The notes beneath the pieces were generated by a model that was given only the letters and a program-made list of their open reading frames with translations, was not told the origin of the DNA and searched no databases. Below, piece by piece: positions 13,158 through 26,233 of a DNA stretch of 30,500 nucleotides. Source of the DNA: Neocallimastix lanati (nom. inval.) (lineage: Eukaryota > Neocallimastigomycota > Neocallimastigomycetes > Neocallimastigales > Neocallimastigaceae); NCBI GenBank assembly GCA_016946835.1, contig JACVTC010000032.1, positions 1,144,501-1,175,000 of the forward strand. Direction: 5' to 3'. The position numbers and the translations under genes were made by a program. The first letter of the stretch is position 1, and each line of letters opens with the position of its first letter.

Positions 13158-16100
13158 TTATAATAAAATAAAATAAAATAATGTAATAACAATAATATAA
13201 TAATAATAATATAATAATAATAATATAATAATAATAATAATATAATAATAATAATAATATAATAATAATAATAATAATATAATAATAATATAATATTGAT
13301 AATAATAGTAATAATGATAAGATACTTTTATGTTCAATAAATTTAAATATATATTAAATTTATTATTTATATATATATTTTAGCATTCGATCATCAACAA
13401 AAACGTGGCATCAGTTTTATGAAAATGCAAAAGATATAATGAAAAAAGACCCAATAGTAAATAATACAATTATATCGGAAATTTTAAATATTTGGGATGA
13501 AAATAAAAAAATAAGGCTATTTGATCTTGATAATATAATTCAAAATGAAAATACTTTTGAATTAAAAGCATTCAAATTAATGGTTCTTCAAAATTTTGAA
13601 AAAACCCATGACTATATAATGAATAAGTATGTTTAAATACCAATGCATTAAATAAAAATGATAATTGAAATAATAATATATACTTTTATTACTATTAATA
13701 GTTGTAATAATATTTATAGTATTATTAGTATTAGTGTTAATATTAATATTAATTAATTTGGTAAATAATTTGTATAGTTGGTATCCCTATATCTTAACTC
13801 TGTTCTATAAAAATAATAATGGATACAAACTAATTACACCAGATAAATCAGAATCTTTTTTCAGAACAATTTCATTAATAATGAGTGATCAGTTAAGATA
13901 TATTGTTTACAAATCAATTGAAGATTATGTTTTATTATTTGAATGTGACAGAAATAAAATTGTTAAAAGGTTACCCAATGCAAAACCACCATTATTCATT
14001 ATAAAATTATTATTAGATGATAATAAACTTGTTTTTGAACCAACATTGGATGATATTTTCTCAACACTTGTTTCATTATTTAATCAAATGATAGTCTCAG
14101 CTGATAATATTCCATTAATAGAAACACAATTATTTAAAAATGGAAACACAAATTCTTTAAATAAAAATTCAAGAAATGGTTATACACAGGTTGTATCTGA
14201 ATTAAATATTAAAGTAGAATTCGAGAAAACATATCCTAAGATAGTTTATGAAAACAAAGAGAAATTAAATAATTATCTTAAAAAATTATTAAAAGAACCA
14301 GAAGAATATTTAAAAGAATTTAATGATCATATAGATCTTATTAATAAAAATGAAGAAGAAAACGTTAATGAATTTTTATCAAATGATCATACTCAAGAAG
14401 AATTAATGAATGTAATATTAATAAAAGTCTAATATAATCATTATTATTTAAAATACTTTTACTAAATTTTAATAAAAAAATTTTTTAATAGGAAGTAATA
14501 AAATACCATAATTTAGCAAATTTAAAGATAAATTCTGCATATCCATACGCAGTTCGATTTCCGTTAATTGAATTACAATGTGATGATCTTTTAAAAGATT
14601 TAACGGCAAGAGCACTTGGTCTTTCAAATAAAATTTTGCAATTTATGAGTGAAGAAAATAGAAAATTAAATCAATCGTTAGTATATATTTATTATAATTT
14701 ATATTACTAAATTTAATTTACTAATAAATTTATTCCATTTAATATTAAAAGAATATGTGATGAATATGCTGAAATTGCAAGAAAATTAGTCATTGTTCCA
14801 AATAATGTTGAAGAAATGGTATTGTTACAAAATTTCTTAGATAATGTTAAAAATATTGAGATAAGAGAATTAGATGATAAAATTGATGATGCAAAAGAAA
14901 GGTAAATAAATATTTGAATATGAATTAAAAAATATATATCCAACTAATAATTAATCTTAAATTTTAATTGTAAATAGATTAAACTTTATGATTACATACT
15001 CTGAATTAGCAAATGAAGATTATGAATTAAATACGGAATTATTTTCATGGCCATCAAAAATAATTCCAATTATGGACGAATGTGCAAGTATTCTTGAAAA
15101 TGCAAGAGAAATTAATAAAGATGATCTTAATTCAAGAAGAGAAAAATTAACTGTTGAATTAGATGGATATAATAAACAACTTGAAGAATATGTAACTTAT
15201 GGTGATTTTAATGAAATATTTAAATATTTAAGAACGGCTCAAAAACTAAAAGGAAGAATTGATAGTATTGAGGAAAGAATAAAAATATTCAATAAAGAAG
15301 AAAATTTGTTTGGTTGGGAAGTAACAGAATTCCCTTTATTAGATGAAACTAAGGATGGTTTAAGTCCATATCTTTTATTATATCAAACATCAGTTGATTT
15401 CCAGAAGAAATACACAGCATGGATGACAGGTAGTTATTTGCAAATCAATGCTGAAGCAGTTGAAGCTGATGTAACAAATATATGGAGAAATATATTCAAA
15501 TTACATCTGCAATTTCAAAATAACCCTGCTCCTTTTGAATTAGCATCTATTTCAAAGGAACAAATTGAAAGATTTAAGGTTCATTTACCTATGATTAGTA
15601 TAATGTGTAACCCTGGTTTCAAAGAAAGACATTATAAAGAAATTTCGCAAATTATTGGAACTAGATTCCAACCTGATGAAACAACAACACTCAGTTCTGT
15701 TTTAGAAAGAAATTTAACACCATATACTGCTGAACTCGAAAAAATCAGTACATTGGCTTCAAAAGAATATTCATTTGAAAAAGTATTACAAAAAATGTAT
15801 TCTGAATGGAAAGATATTGAATTTAGTATGATTATGTATAGAGATACAGGCGTTGAAATTTTAACTGGAATAGATCCTATCCAGACATTATTAGATGATC
15901 ATATTGTCAAAACACAAGCAATGTTAAGTTCACCATTTATTAAAGCTCTTGGAAGTGAAGTGCAAGAATGGAGTGATGCTTTAAGAAATATACAAGATGT
16001 ATTAGATCAATGGTTAACAGTCCAAGCTGTTTGGTTATACCTTGAACCTATCTTTGGTTCTGAAGATATTATGAACCAAATGCCAGAAGAAGGTCAAAAA

Positions 16101-16801
16101 TTCTTTAATGTTGATAAAATATTTAGAGATATAATGAAACATGCAAGTATGGATAAGCATGTATTGAAGGTATGCGAAATTCCAGATCTTCTAAATAAAT
16201 TAACTAATTGCAACACTGAACTTGAATTAGTACAAAAAGGATTGAATCAATATCTTGAAATTAAAAGACTCTATTTCCCAAGATTCTTCTTCCTTTCTAA
16301 TGATGAAATGTTAGAAATTTTATCAGAAACACGTGACCCTTTAAGAGTTCAACCACATTTAAAGAAATGTTTTGAAGGTATTAATGAGTTGGAATTTCAA
16401 GAAGACTTAGATATTACAGGTATGTTTAGTGCACAAAAAGAATATATTAAATTTACTGAACCAGTATCGGTTGTTGCAGCTAATGGTGCTGTAGAAAGAT
16501 GGTTATTAAATATTGAGAATATAATGAAAAAAAGTATGAGAAATGTAACAAAAGAAGCTGTTGAAGCTTATAGTCAATCACCTCGAGAAAAATGGGTATT
16601 GGAATGGCCAGGTCAAGTAGTTTTATGCGTTTCACAAATTTTTTGGACTTTAGATGTTGAAAGTGCAATTAAAGAAAATGGAAAAGATTCATTGAAAAAC
16701 TTCTCAGAACTTAGTACAAAAAATCTAGAAAAAATTGTAGAATTAGTAAGAGGTAATTTACCTAAGCTTTCAAGAATTACTTTAGAAGCATTGGTTGTTG
16801 T

Positions 16802-16840
<39 letters not shown>

Positions 16841-16858
16841 ATTTACTTACTTAATCAT

Positions 16859-16897
<39 letters not shown>

Positions 16898-19800
16898 TTA
16901 GATTGATGTACATGCAAGAGATGTTGTAGATCAATTAATTACTCAAAAATTAGGTAGTATATATGATTTCGAATGGTTAAGTCAATTACGATACTACTTT
17001 GATAAGCAAGATGGTGTTATTGTAAAAATGATTAATTCTGTTCAATATTACGGTTATGAATACTTAGGTAATACAGGTAGATTAGTCATTACACCATTAA
17101 CTGATAGATGTTATAGAACACTTCTTGGTGCATTACAACTAAATCTTGGTGGTGCTCCTGAAGGACCAGCTGGTACGGGTAAGACAGAATCAACGAAAGA
17201 CTTAGCAAAAGCATTAGCAATGTTTTGTGTTGTTTATAACTGTTCTGATGGTTTGGATTACATTGCTATGGGTAAATTCTTTAAAGGTTTAGCAGCTGGT
17301 GGAGCATGGTCATGTTTTGATGAATTTAATAGAATTGATTTAGAAGTATTATCTGTTGTTGCTCAACAAATTTTAACAATTCAGAGTGCAAAAGGTGCAA
17401 AATTAGAAGTATTTACTTTTGAGGGAACTGAATTAAACTTAAATCCAAATTGTCAAGTATTTATTACAATGAATCCAGGTTATGCTGGTAGAAGCGAACT
17501 TCCAGATAATCTTAAGTCATTATTTAGACCAGTAGCCATGATGGTTCCAGATTATACATTAATTGCAGAAATTTCACTTTATTCATTTGGTTTTGTTGAT
17601 GCTAGAAAATTAGCTGTTAAAATTACAGCTACATATCGTTTGTGTTCAGAACAGCTATCATCGCAAGATCATTATGATTACGGTATGAGAGCTGTAAAGT
17701 CAGTTCTTTCAGCTGCAGGTGCATTAAAACTTAAATATCCAGAAGAAGATGAAAATATATTGGTGTTAAGATCCATTATTGATGTTAATATACCAAAATT
17801 TTTATCACATGATATTCCATTATTTAAAGGTATAACTGCAGATTTATTCCCTGGAATTGTTTTACCAACGCCTGATTATAAAGAAATTAATATATCAATA
17901 AGCAAAATTTGTGATAAATTGAATCTTCAATTAACTCCAGAATTTTTAGAAAAAATTTTACAAATTTATGAAATGATGATGGTAAGGCATGGATTTATGA
18001 TTGTTGGTGAAACGTTTTCTGGAAAAACATCAGCCTATAGGGTTTTACAAGAATCTTTATGTGATATGGCAACTAGAAAATTGGATAAAATGGTTCAAGT
18101 TAAAATTATCAATCCGAAATCAATCACCATGGGGCAGTTATATGGTCAATTTGACGCTGTTTCTCACGAATGGTCAGATGGTGTTTTAGCTAATGCCTTC
18201 CGTGATTTTGCTTCATCTGTTAGTCCTGATAGAAAATGGATTGTATTCGATGGACCAGTTGATGCTATTTGGATCGAAAATATGAATACTGTATTAGATG
18301 ATAACAAAAAGTTATGTTTAATGAGTGGTGAAATTATACAAATGTCATCAACTATGAGTTTAATTTTCGAAGTTAGAGATTTAGCTGTAGCATCGCCTGC
18401 TACAGTAAGTAGATGTGGTATGATTTATATGGAACCTGAATCACTTGGATGGAGACCTATTGCAAAATCATGGCTTAAAAGTGATTTCTTAATCGATAGT
18501 GAAAGAGAAATTATTAATAAAATGTTAGAATGGTTGATTGATTCTCTATTGTTATTCAAACGTGAACATATAAAAGAATATGTTGAAAGTTCAAATATTA
18601 ATTTAGTAGTATCATTGTTTAACATATTGGAATGTTTAATAATTGATAAAAATGTTAAAACAGATAATAGTGGAACTTCTGAAACATGGATTCAATGTGC
18701 ATTTTTATTCTCATTAATATGGTCTCTTGGTATAACAGCAGATGAACAAAGCAAAATAAAATTTGATAAATTCTTTAGAAATCTTGCATTTATAAAAGCT
18801 TCAAAAGGTATTAAATTAAATTTACCAATCCCTGATGAAGGATTGGTTTATGATTATAAATTTAATGCTGAAGGTGATGGTAGTTGGGTATTATGGACAG
18901 ATACTATTCCATCTAATTTCCAAATAAATCCAAAAGCAAAATATAATGATATTTTAGTTCCAACAATTGATACAGAAAGATATTCATTTATAATGAAAAT
19001 GTTAATTGAAAATAATAAAAAATTATTAATAATAGGTCCAACGGGTACTGGTAAAAGTATGTATATTAAAGATGTATTAATGAATAAAATATCTGAAGAA
19101 ATATACATTCCAATTTTCATGGCTTTCTCTGCGCAAACTACAGCAATGCAAACTCAAGAAATTATTGAATCTAAACTAGATAAAATTAAAAAAGGTGTTA
19201 TTGGTTCTCCAGCAGGAAAAAAATGTATTTTCTTTGTTGATGATTTAAATATGCCAGCAAGAGAAGAATATGGAGCTCAACCACCAATTGAATTATTAAG
19301 ACAATATATGGACTTTGGAGGATGGTATAATACAAAAGATAGTACATGGTTAACTCTCCAAGATATTCAATTTATAACCGCTATGGGACCACCCGGTGGT
19401 GGAAGGAATCCAATTACATCCAGATTATTAAGGCATTTCAACTTAATATCAATTTCATCGTTTTCAAATGAAACGCTTAAAACTATATTCTTGACTATTT
19501 TAAAATGGCATTTTACCACAAAAAATTTCATAAAGGAGATATCAGAATTAGCTGAAACTATTATTGATGCAACTACAAATATATATAGAAAAGCTATGGA
19601 ACATTTATTGTAAATAAATAATAAATTATTATTCTTTATATTTAAAATTATTTATATTATAATAATATTTAATAATTAATTTTATCTTTTTATATAAAAT
19701 ATCTATAGACCAACTCCTATGAAATCTCATTATACCTTTAATCTAAGAGATTTTGCTCGTGTTATTCAAGGTATTCTATTAAGTCAAAAAGATGTTATGA

Positions 19801-22800
19801 TGGAAAGTTCAAAAATTGTAAGATTATGGTTCCATGAAGTTTATCGTGTATTTTTCGATCGTTTAATTGATGATAAAGATAGAAGATGGTTATTTGATAC
19901 TTTAAAAACATCAATTAAGGAAGATTTCGGACTTGATTTTGAATCAACATTTAAATTTTATGATAAAAGTAATTCTAACAAAGTCACAGAAGATGATATA
20001 AGAAGCTTAATTTATGGTACTTATATGACACAAAAAACTCAAACACCATTATATGATGAAATTAAAGACTTAAACGAATTATCAGAATTAATTGGTACTT
20101 ATTTGGATGAATATAATTCATTTAGTAAAAAGCCTTTAGACCTTGTGATGTTTAGATTTGCTATTGAACATTTAGCCCATATAAATAGAATTTTTTTACA
20201 ACCTCAAGGTAATATATTATTGCTTGGTGTAGGTGGTAGTGGTCGTCAAAGTTTAACTAGATTAGCAAGTTATATATATGATTTTGATCTTTATCAAGTT
20301 GAAATCACAAAAAATTATAACATGCAGACATGGCATGATGATATTAAAGTATTTATGAAAAAGGCAGGTGTTGAATGGAGACCAACTGTTTTCTTGTTTT
20401 CAGATACCCAAATTCAAGAAGAATCATTCCTTGAAGATATTAATAATATATTAAACTCAGGTGAAGTTCCTAATTTGTTTCCCGCTGATGAAAGGCAAGA
20501 AATTATTGGTGCATTAAAAGATAAAGCTCGAAATGTTCCAAAAGTTGCAGATGGATCAGCAACTACAGTTTTTACATATTTCGTTGAGCAATGTCGTCAA
20601 AATCTTCATGTTGTTTTATGTATGAGTCCTATTGGTGATTCATTTAGAAACAGAATAAGAAAATTCCCTTCACTTATTAATTGTTGTACAATAGATTGGT
20701 TTACTGCTTGGCCAGACGATGCCTTGGAAATGGTTGCATCTTCTTTCCTTAAAGATGTTGACATAACACCTGAACATCGAATTAGTGTTGTATTTATGTG
20801 TAAGCATTTCCATGAAAGTACAATAAAGCAATCAGAAAAATTCTTCGAAAATACAAATAGACATAATTATGTCACACCTATGTCTTATCTAGAGTTAATT
20901 AGAACATTCAAAACTCTATTAGATGAAAAAAGATTGGAAGTTTCTCAACTTCAAAGTAGATATACAAATGGTGTTGAAAAGCTTAATTTTGCTCAAGATT
21001 CCGTTGAAAAAATGCAAATTGATTTAAATGAATTACAACCAAAATTAATCAAAACTAAAGAAAATACTGATATTCTTATGGAAAAGGTTGAAAAAGAATC
21101 AAAAGACGTACAAAAAACTAGAAATATTGTCCAAGCAGATGAAGAAGTGGCCAGCCAAAAAGCAGCAATTTCTCAACACATAAAAGATGAATGTGAAGCA
21201 GATTTGGCAGAAGTAATGCCAGCATTAAATGAAGCTGTAAATGCTTTAAATACTTTAAAAGCAGCTGATATTACTGTATTAAAATCTATGAAAAGTCCAC
21301 CAATGGGTGTTAAATTAGTTATGGAAGCTATATGTATTATGAAAGAAATTAAACCTGTTAAAATTCCTAATCCGGCAACAGGAAAAAGAATTGAAGATTA
21401 TTGGGGACCTTCAAAAAATTTACTTGGTGATTTAAAATTCTTAGAATCATTAAAAACTTATGACAAAGATAATATAAACCCAGCAATTATGAAACAAATC
21501 AGAGCAAAATACATTGAAAATCCTGAATTTGATCCTGATAAAATTAAAAATGCTTCATCTGCTGCTGAAGGATTATGTAAATGGGTTCGTGCTATGGAAT
21601 GTTATGATAGAGTAGCAAAAGAAGTAGCACCAAAAAAAGAAAAGTTGAAAATTGCTGAAGATGAATTGGCTGTAACAATGAAGAGTTTAAATGAAAAACG
21701 TATGGCTTTAAAAGAAGTCGAAGATAAATTAACCACTCTTGAAAATGAATATAAAGAGCACTGCGATGAAAAAGAAAGACTTGAACAACAAGTCGTTTCA
21801 GTTTCTAATCAGCTAGTAAGAGCTGAACAACTTATAGAAAGTTTAGGTGATGAAAGAGATAGATGGACACAATGTGCTACTGATTTATCAGTTAAGTATA
21901 ATGCTTTAGTAGGAGATGTATTAGTATCTTCTGGTATTATTGCATATCTTGGTGCTTTTACAAAATTATATCGTGATGAGTGTATTACACAATGGACTAA
22001 TTTATGTATTAATAAAAATATACCATGTTCAGAAGATATTAGATTATCATCAATTCTTGGTGATCCTATTAGTACTAGATCATGGATATTAGCAGGTCTT
22101 CCAAATGATTCATTCTCTATTGATAATGGTGTTATCATTTCTAAAGCAAGAAGATGGCCATTAATGATTGATCCCCAAGGACAGGCCAACAGATGGATTA
22201 AAAATATGGAAAAAGGAAAAATGTTGCAAGTCATTAAATTATCAGATTCAGATTATATGCGTACACTAGAAAACTGTATTCAATTTGGAAATCCAATTTT
22301 ACTCGAAAATGTCGGTGAAGAACTTGATCCTGTTCTTGAACCTTTATTATTAAAGCAAACATTTAAAAAGGGAGGTATGACATGTATTAAATTGGGAGAT
22401 TCTATTGTTAATTATGCACCAGAATTTAAATTTTACATTACTACTAAATTAAGAAACCCTCATTACATGCCAGAACTTTCTACTAAAGTCACTTTATTAA
22501 ATTTCATGATTACACCTGAAGGTCTCGAAGATCAATTATTAGGTATTGTAATTGCTAAAGAAAGACCTGAATTAGAAGAAGCAAAAACAGAATTATTACT
22601 ACAGTCTGCCTCAAATAAAAAACAATTAAAAGAAATTGAAGATCAAATTTTAGCAGTATTATCTAATTCTGAAGGAAATATTTTAGAAGACGAAACAGCT
22701 ATTCAAGCTTTATCATCATCAAAAATTCTTGCTAATGAAATTACTGAAAAGCAAAAAGTTGCCGAAAAAACTGAAAAAGATATTGATAACATCCGTGTTC

Positions 22801-25701
22801 AATATATTCCAATTGCTTTCTTTGCTTCATCATTATTCTTTTGTATTGCCCAATTAGCTAATATTGAACCAATGTATCAATACTCTTTAACTTGGTATAT
22901 TAATCTCTTCATTAATTCAATTGAAAATAGTGAAAAATCAAATGATATTGAGATTAGATTAGAAAACTTAAGAAAAGCTTTCTCATTATTGTTATATAAA
23001 AATATTTGTAGGTCATTATTTGAAAAAGATAAATTGATATTTTCATTTATGCTCTGCATTTCAATTAAAAAGGGTCGTAATGAAATAAACAATGAAGAAT
23101 GGCTATTTTTATTAACAGGTGGTCAATTATTAGATCAAGATGATAAAGAAAATCCAGCGTCTTCATGGCTTTCAGATATATCATGGAAAGATTTTTGTAA
23201 TTTAGATACTCTTGAATCATTTAAAGGATTCCTTAATGATTTCAAAAATAATACTAAATCATGGAAAGAAATCTATGATTCTCAGGATCCACATTTACAT
23301 GCTTTACCTGGAGAATGGGAAGAAAAATTAAATGAATTCCAAAAGCTGTTAGTATTAAGATGTTTAAGACCTGATAAAATATCTGCTTCTATTAGAAATT
23401 TCATAATATATGAAATGGGAAATGAATTTGTCGAGCCACCGCCATTTGATTTAGCAAGCAGTTTCCAAGATTCATCATGTTGTGTACCGTTAATTTTCAT
23501 TTTATCACCTGGTTCAGATCCCATGTCTAATTTACTAAAATTAGCTGAGGAAAAGAAAATGTTAGGCAAGAGAATGCATAGTATATCACTTGGACAAGGT
23601 CAAGGACCTATTGCAGCAAAAATGATATCTACAGGTATTTCAGAAGGTAATTGGGTTGTATTACAGAATTGTCATTTAGCAACAAGTTGGATGCCAACAT
23701 TGGAAAAATTATGTGAAGAATTACAACCTGAAAATGTTCATAATGACTTCAGATTATTTTTAACCTCTTATCCAACGGAAAAATTCCCGGTTTCTTTACT
23801 TCAAAATGGAGTAAAAATGACAAACGAACCACCAAAAGGTTTAAGAGCAAATTTAATTAAATCATATTTAACTGATCCAATAAACGATAAAAACTTTTAT
23901 GAAGGATGTAATAAGCAAAAAGAATTCGAGGTTTTATTATTCGGATTATGCTTCTTACATGCGGTTGTACAAGAAAGACGATATTTCGGACCCATTGGAT
24001 GGAATATTCCATATGAATTTAATGATACTGATTTAAGAATTTCAGCTAGACAACTTTGTAACTTCTTAAATGAATATGATACTATTCCATTTAAAGCTTT
24101 AATTTATTTGACAGGAGAATGCAATTACGGTAAAAATATATATTAAAACATAATTTTATATAAAGTTTATTGTTTTTTAAAAAATTTATATTTAAATTAT
24201 TACTTTTTAAATAAAATAAATATATTAAGTTAAAATAAATACTCTTAGTTTTACGACAATTAATAAAATTTATTAAATATATTTAATTTAAAATTTTAAT
24301 TTAATTATAGGTGGTAGAATTACAGATGACAAAGATAGAAGAGCTATGCTTAGCATATTAAAAGTATATTATACACCTAATATATTTAAAGAAAATTACA
24401 AGTTTACCTCGAGTAATATTTACTATGTCCCACGTAATACAGATTATAATGATATTATTGAATACATTAAAGAACTACCATTGGATACGAAACCAGAAGT
24501 ATTCCATTTACATGATAATGCTGATATTTCGAAAAATCAATTAGAAACAAAATTAATTTTCAAAACCATTATATCTGCAGAAGGATCAAGTGGAGGAAGT
24601 AATAATTCATCAAAAGATTCACATGTTCTAGAAATTATTAGTGATATGATGAAAAAATTCCCAAAAAATTTTGATATCCCAGAAGTCTCAATAAAATATC
24701 CAACTAATTATTCAGAAAGTATGAATACTGTGTTACTACAAGAAGTTATTAGATTTAATGGATTAATTAGCATTATAAGAGAGCATTTATATGATATTGA
24801 AAAAGCTATTCAAGGTTTAGTAGTTATGTCTTCTGAACTGGAAAGTGTATCAAATTCAATCTTTGTTGGTGAAATTCCAGCAGAATGGTTAAAGAAATCT
24901 TATCCATCTATGAAATCTTTAGGAGGTTACTATCAAGATTTACTACAAAGAATTACCTTTTTCCAAAATTGGATTAGTAATGGACATGTAAATATATATA
25001 TTTATTAAATTTTTAGAGTAACGAAGTATTAATATTTATCAATAAATTAAATTATTTATTAAATATTTTTTTAATTATTATCTTAAAAAATACCATGAAA
25101 TTAATAAATATAATATATCATTTGAAAAATAATGTATAGCCTATTATTTATTGGTTATCAGGTTTCTTCTTTACCCAAAGTTTCCTAACAGGGGTAATGC
25201 AAAATTATGCAAGAAAAAAGACAATACCAATTGATTTATTAGATTTAGAATATCCAATTCAAACAGAAACTAATTATGAAAAGCCCCCTGAAGATGGATG
25301 TTATATTACAGGTGTCTTTTTAGAAGGAGCTCGATGGGATAAAGAAGAAAAGACAATAGCAGAATCTTATCCAAAAATTTTATATGATCCATTACCAATT
25401 ATTTGGCTAAAACCTGGACTTAAAACATCATTTAATACAGAGAATACTTATGAATGTCCTATATATAAAACTTCATCAAGACGTGGTGTTCTTTCTACTA
25501 CAGGGTATTTATATATATTTCATAAAAATAGATATAATATTATTAGTAAATTTCACTACTATAAATATATATTAATTATTAAAACATATTATATAATATA
25601 GTCATTCCACTAATTTTGTCGTTAGTATGCGTTTGCCAACTAATGTTTCCGAGCAGCATTGGATTAATAGAGGTGTAGCAGGCTTATTAACACATGAATA
25701 A
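11572..25701 (+). CDS. DNAH7: Axonemal inner-arm dynein heavy chain, DNAH3/7/12 group
   Basis: Exons: join(11572..11601, 11685..11826, 12066..12098, 12179..12377, 12455..12548, 12642..12828, 12940..13018, 13384..13626, 13778..14411, 14492..14676, 14752..14901, 14978..16799, 16902..19609, 19709..24129, 24311..24987, 25140..25504, 25602..25701), 4022 residues, close to animal DNAH7. It is a microtubule minus-end motor of the flagellar axoneme. Order: tail with [12 protein letters not shown] (a sequence of this single-headed group); linker; AAA1 GPAGTGKT (1354) with Walker [12 protein letters not shown]2 GETFSGKT (1635); AAA3 GPTGTGKS (1978); AAA4 GVGGSGRQ (2342). A coiled-coil stalk with the microtubule-binding tip follows (about 2590-2930, including [12 protein letters not shown]), then AAA5, AAA6 and a C-terminal domain ending [16 protein letters not shown]. 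All four P-loops look intact. A poly-Asn run lies in exon 4. The 30-nt first exon ([10 protein letters not shown]) is the least certain part. Exon 9 could end later, at 14425. DNAH3, 7 or 12 cannot be separated by eye. Confidence 0.96.
12256..12309 (+). repeat. Coding poly-Asn (AAT)n tract in the dynein tail
   Basis: Exon 4 reads [15 protein letters not shown] and is followed by the Lys/Ser-rich [11 protein letters not shown]. It lies in the poorly conserved N-terminal tail, before the conserved RYYYYI segment, so it probably does not disturb folding of the motor (inference). Confidence 0.85.
13019..13383. repeat. Microsatellite-rich dynein intron 7
   Basis: This 365-bp intron between exons 7 and 8 holds A-rich runs (13023-13118), a (TA)n block (about 13120-13157), a short AAAAT run (about 13160-13182) and ATA/AAT runs of changing length up to about 13320. 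It is the longest dynein intron. Exon phase across it (AG | C) is kept. Confidence 0.8.
16800..16901. repeat. Dynein intron 12: A33 homopolymer plus (TTTA)n
   Basis: A33 (16806-16838) begins right after the GTAAGT donor, and a (TTTA)n tract (about 16857-16899) runs up to the ATTAG acceptor. Almost the whole 102-bp intron is repeat. The junction reads LVV | IDVHARDV, a conserved dynein sequence. Without splicing the frame would run into a KKKK/FIYL shadow peptide. Confidence 0.93.
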
Positions 25702-26233
25702 TCTATATCTAATATATCTAATGATATTTAATATATTATATAACTGTGTATATATATAAATTATTAAATATAAATATAATAAACTTATTTATATATTATT
25801 GTTATTTTTTTTTTTTTTCATAGTAATATTATTTAATATATTTTAATTATTTTAATTATGCTTCCATTTTTTTTTTTTTTTTTGTATAAAAATTAACAAT
25901 TAAGATTATTATTATGTTGAAACCAAGTTATAAATAATACAAATAATCAAATAATTATTAAATGAACTTTAATTTTTAAAAATATTTATATGTATTATTG
26001 ATTAAAAACAATAATAAATATTTATTAAAAAAATTTTTAAATGTATACATTTATTTCAAATAAAGAAAAATTATATTTAGTTAATACATTAATCTTTAAT
26101 TAATGTATTTCAAACTTCTTTTTTTTTGAAATCATTATTCTATATTAAAATTTAATATCAACAATAATTGAATAAACTAAAATAATAGACTTATTAATTA
26201 TAATATTTTTTGTAAATCTTAAGAAAAATTAAC
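25702..26233. other. Intergenic: dynein 3' region and nucleoporin upstream region
   Basis: This is 532 bp between two tandem plus-strand genes. It is A/T-rich with T-runs at about 25807-25818 and 25868-25883. I saw no ORF, RNA gene or clear signal in it. Confidence 0.6.

Noticed and set aside
14412-14425. Later donor for dynein exon 9, adding VILIK
   Set aside because: Its donor would be GTCTAA. The earlier GTAATA resembles the other donors and gives a shorter junction (LMN | EVIKYH). RNA reads could decide.
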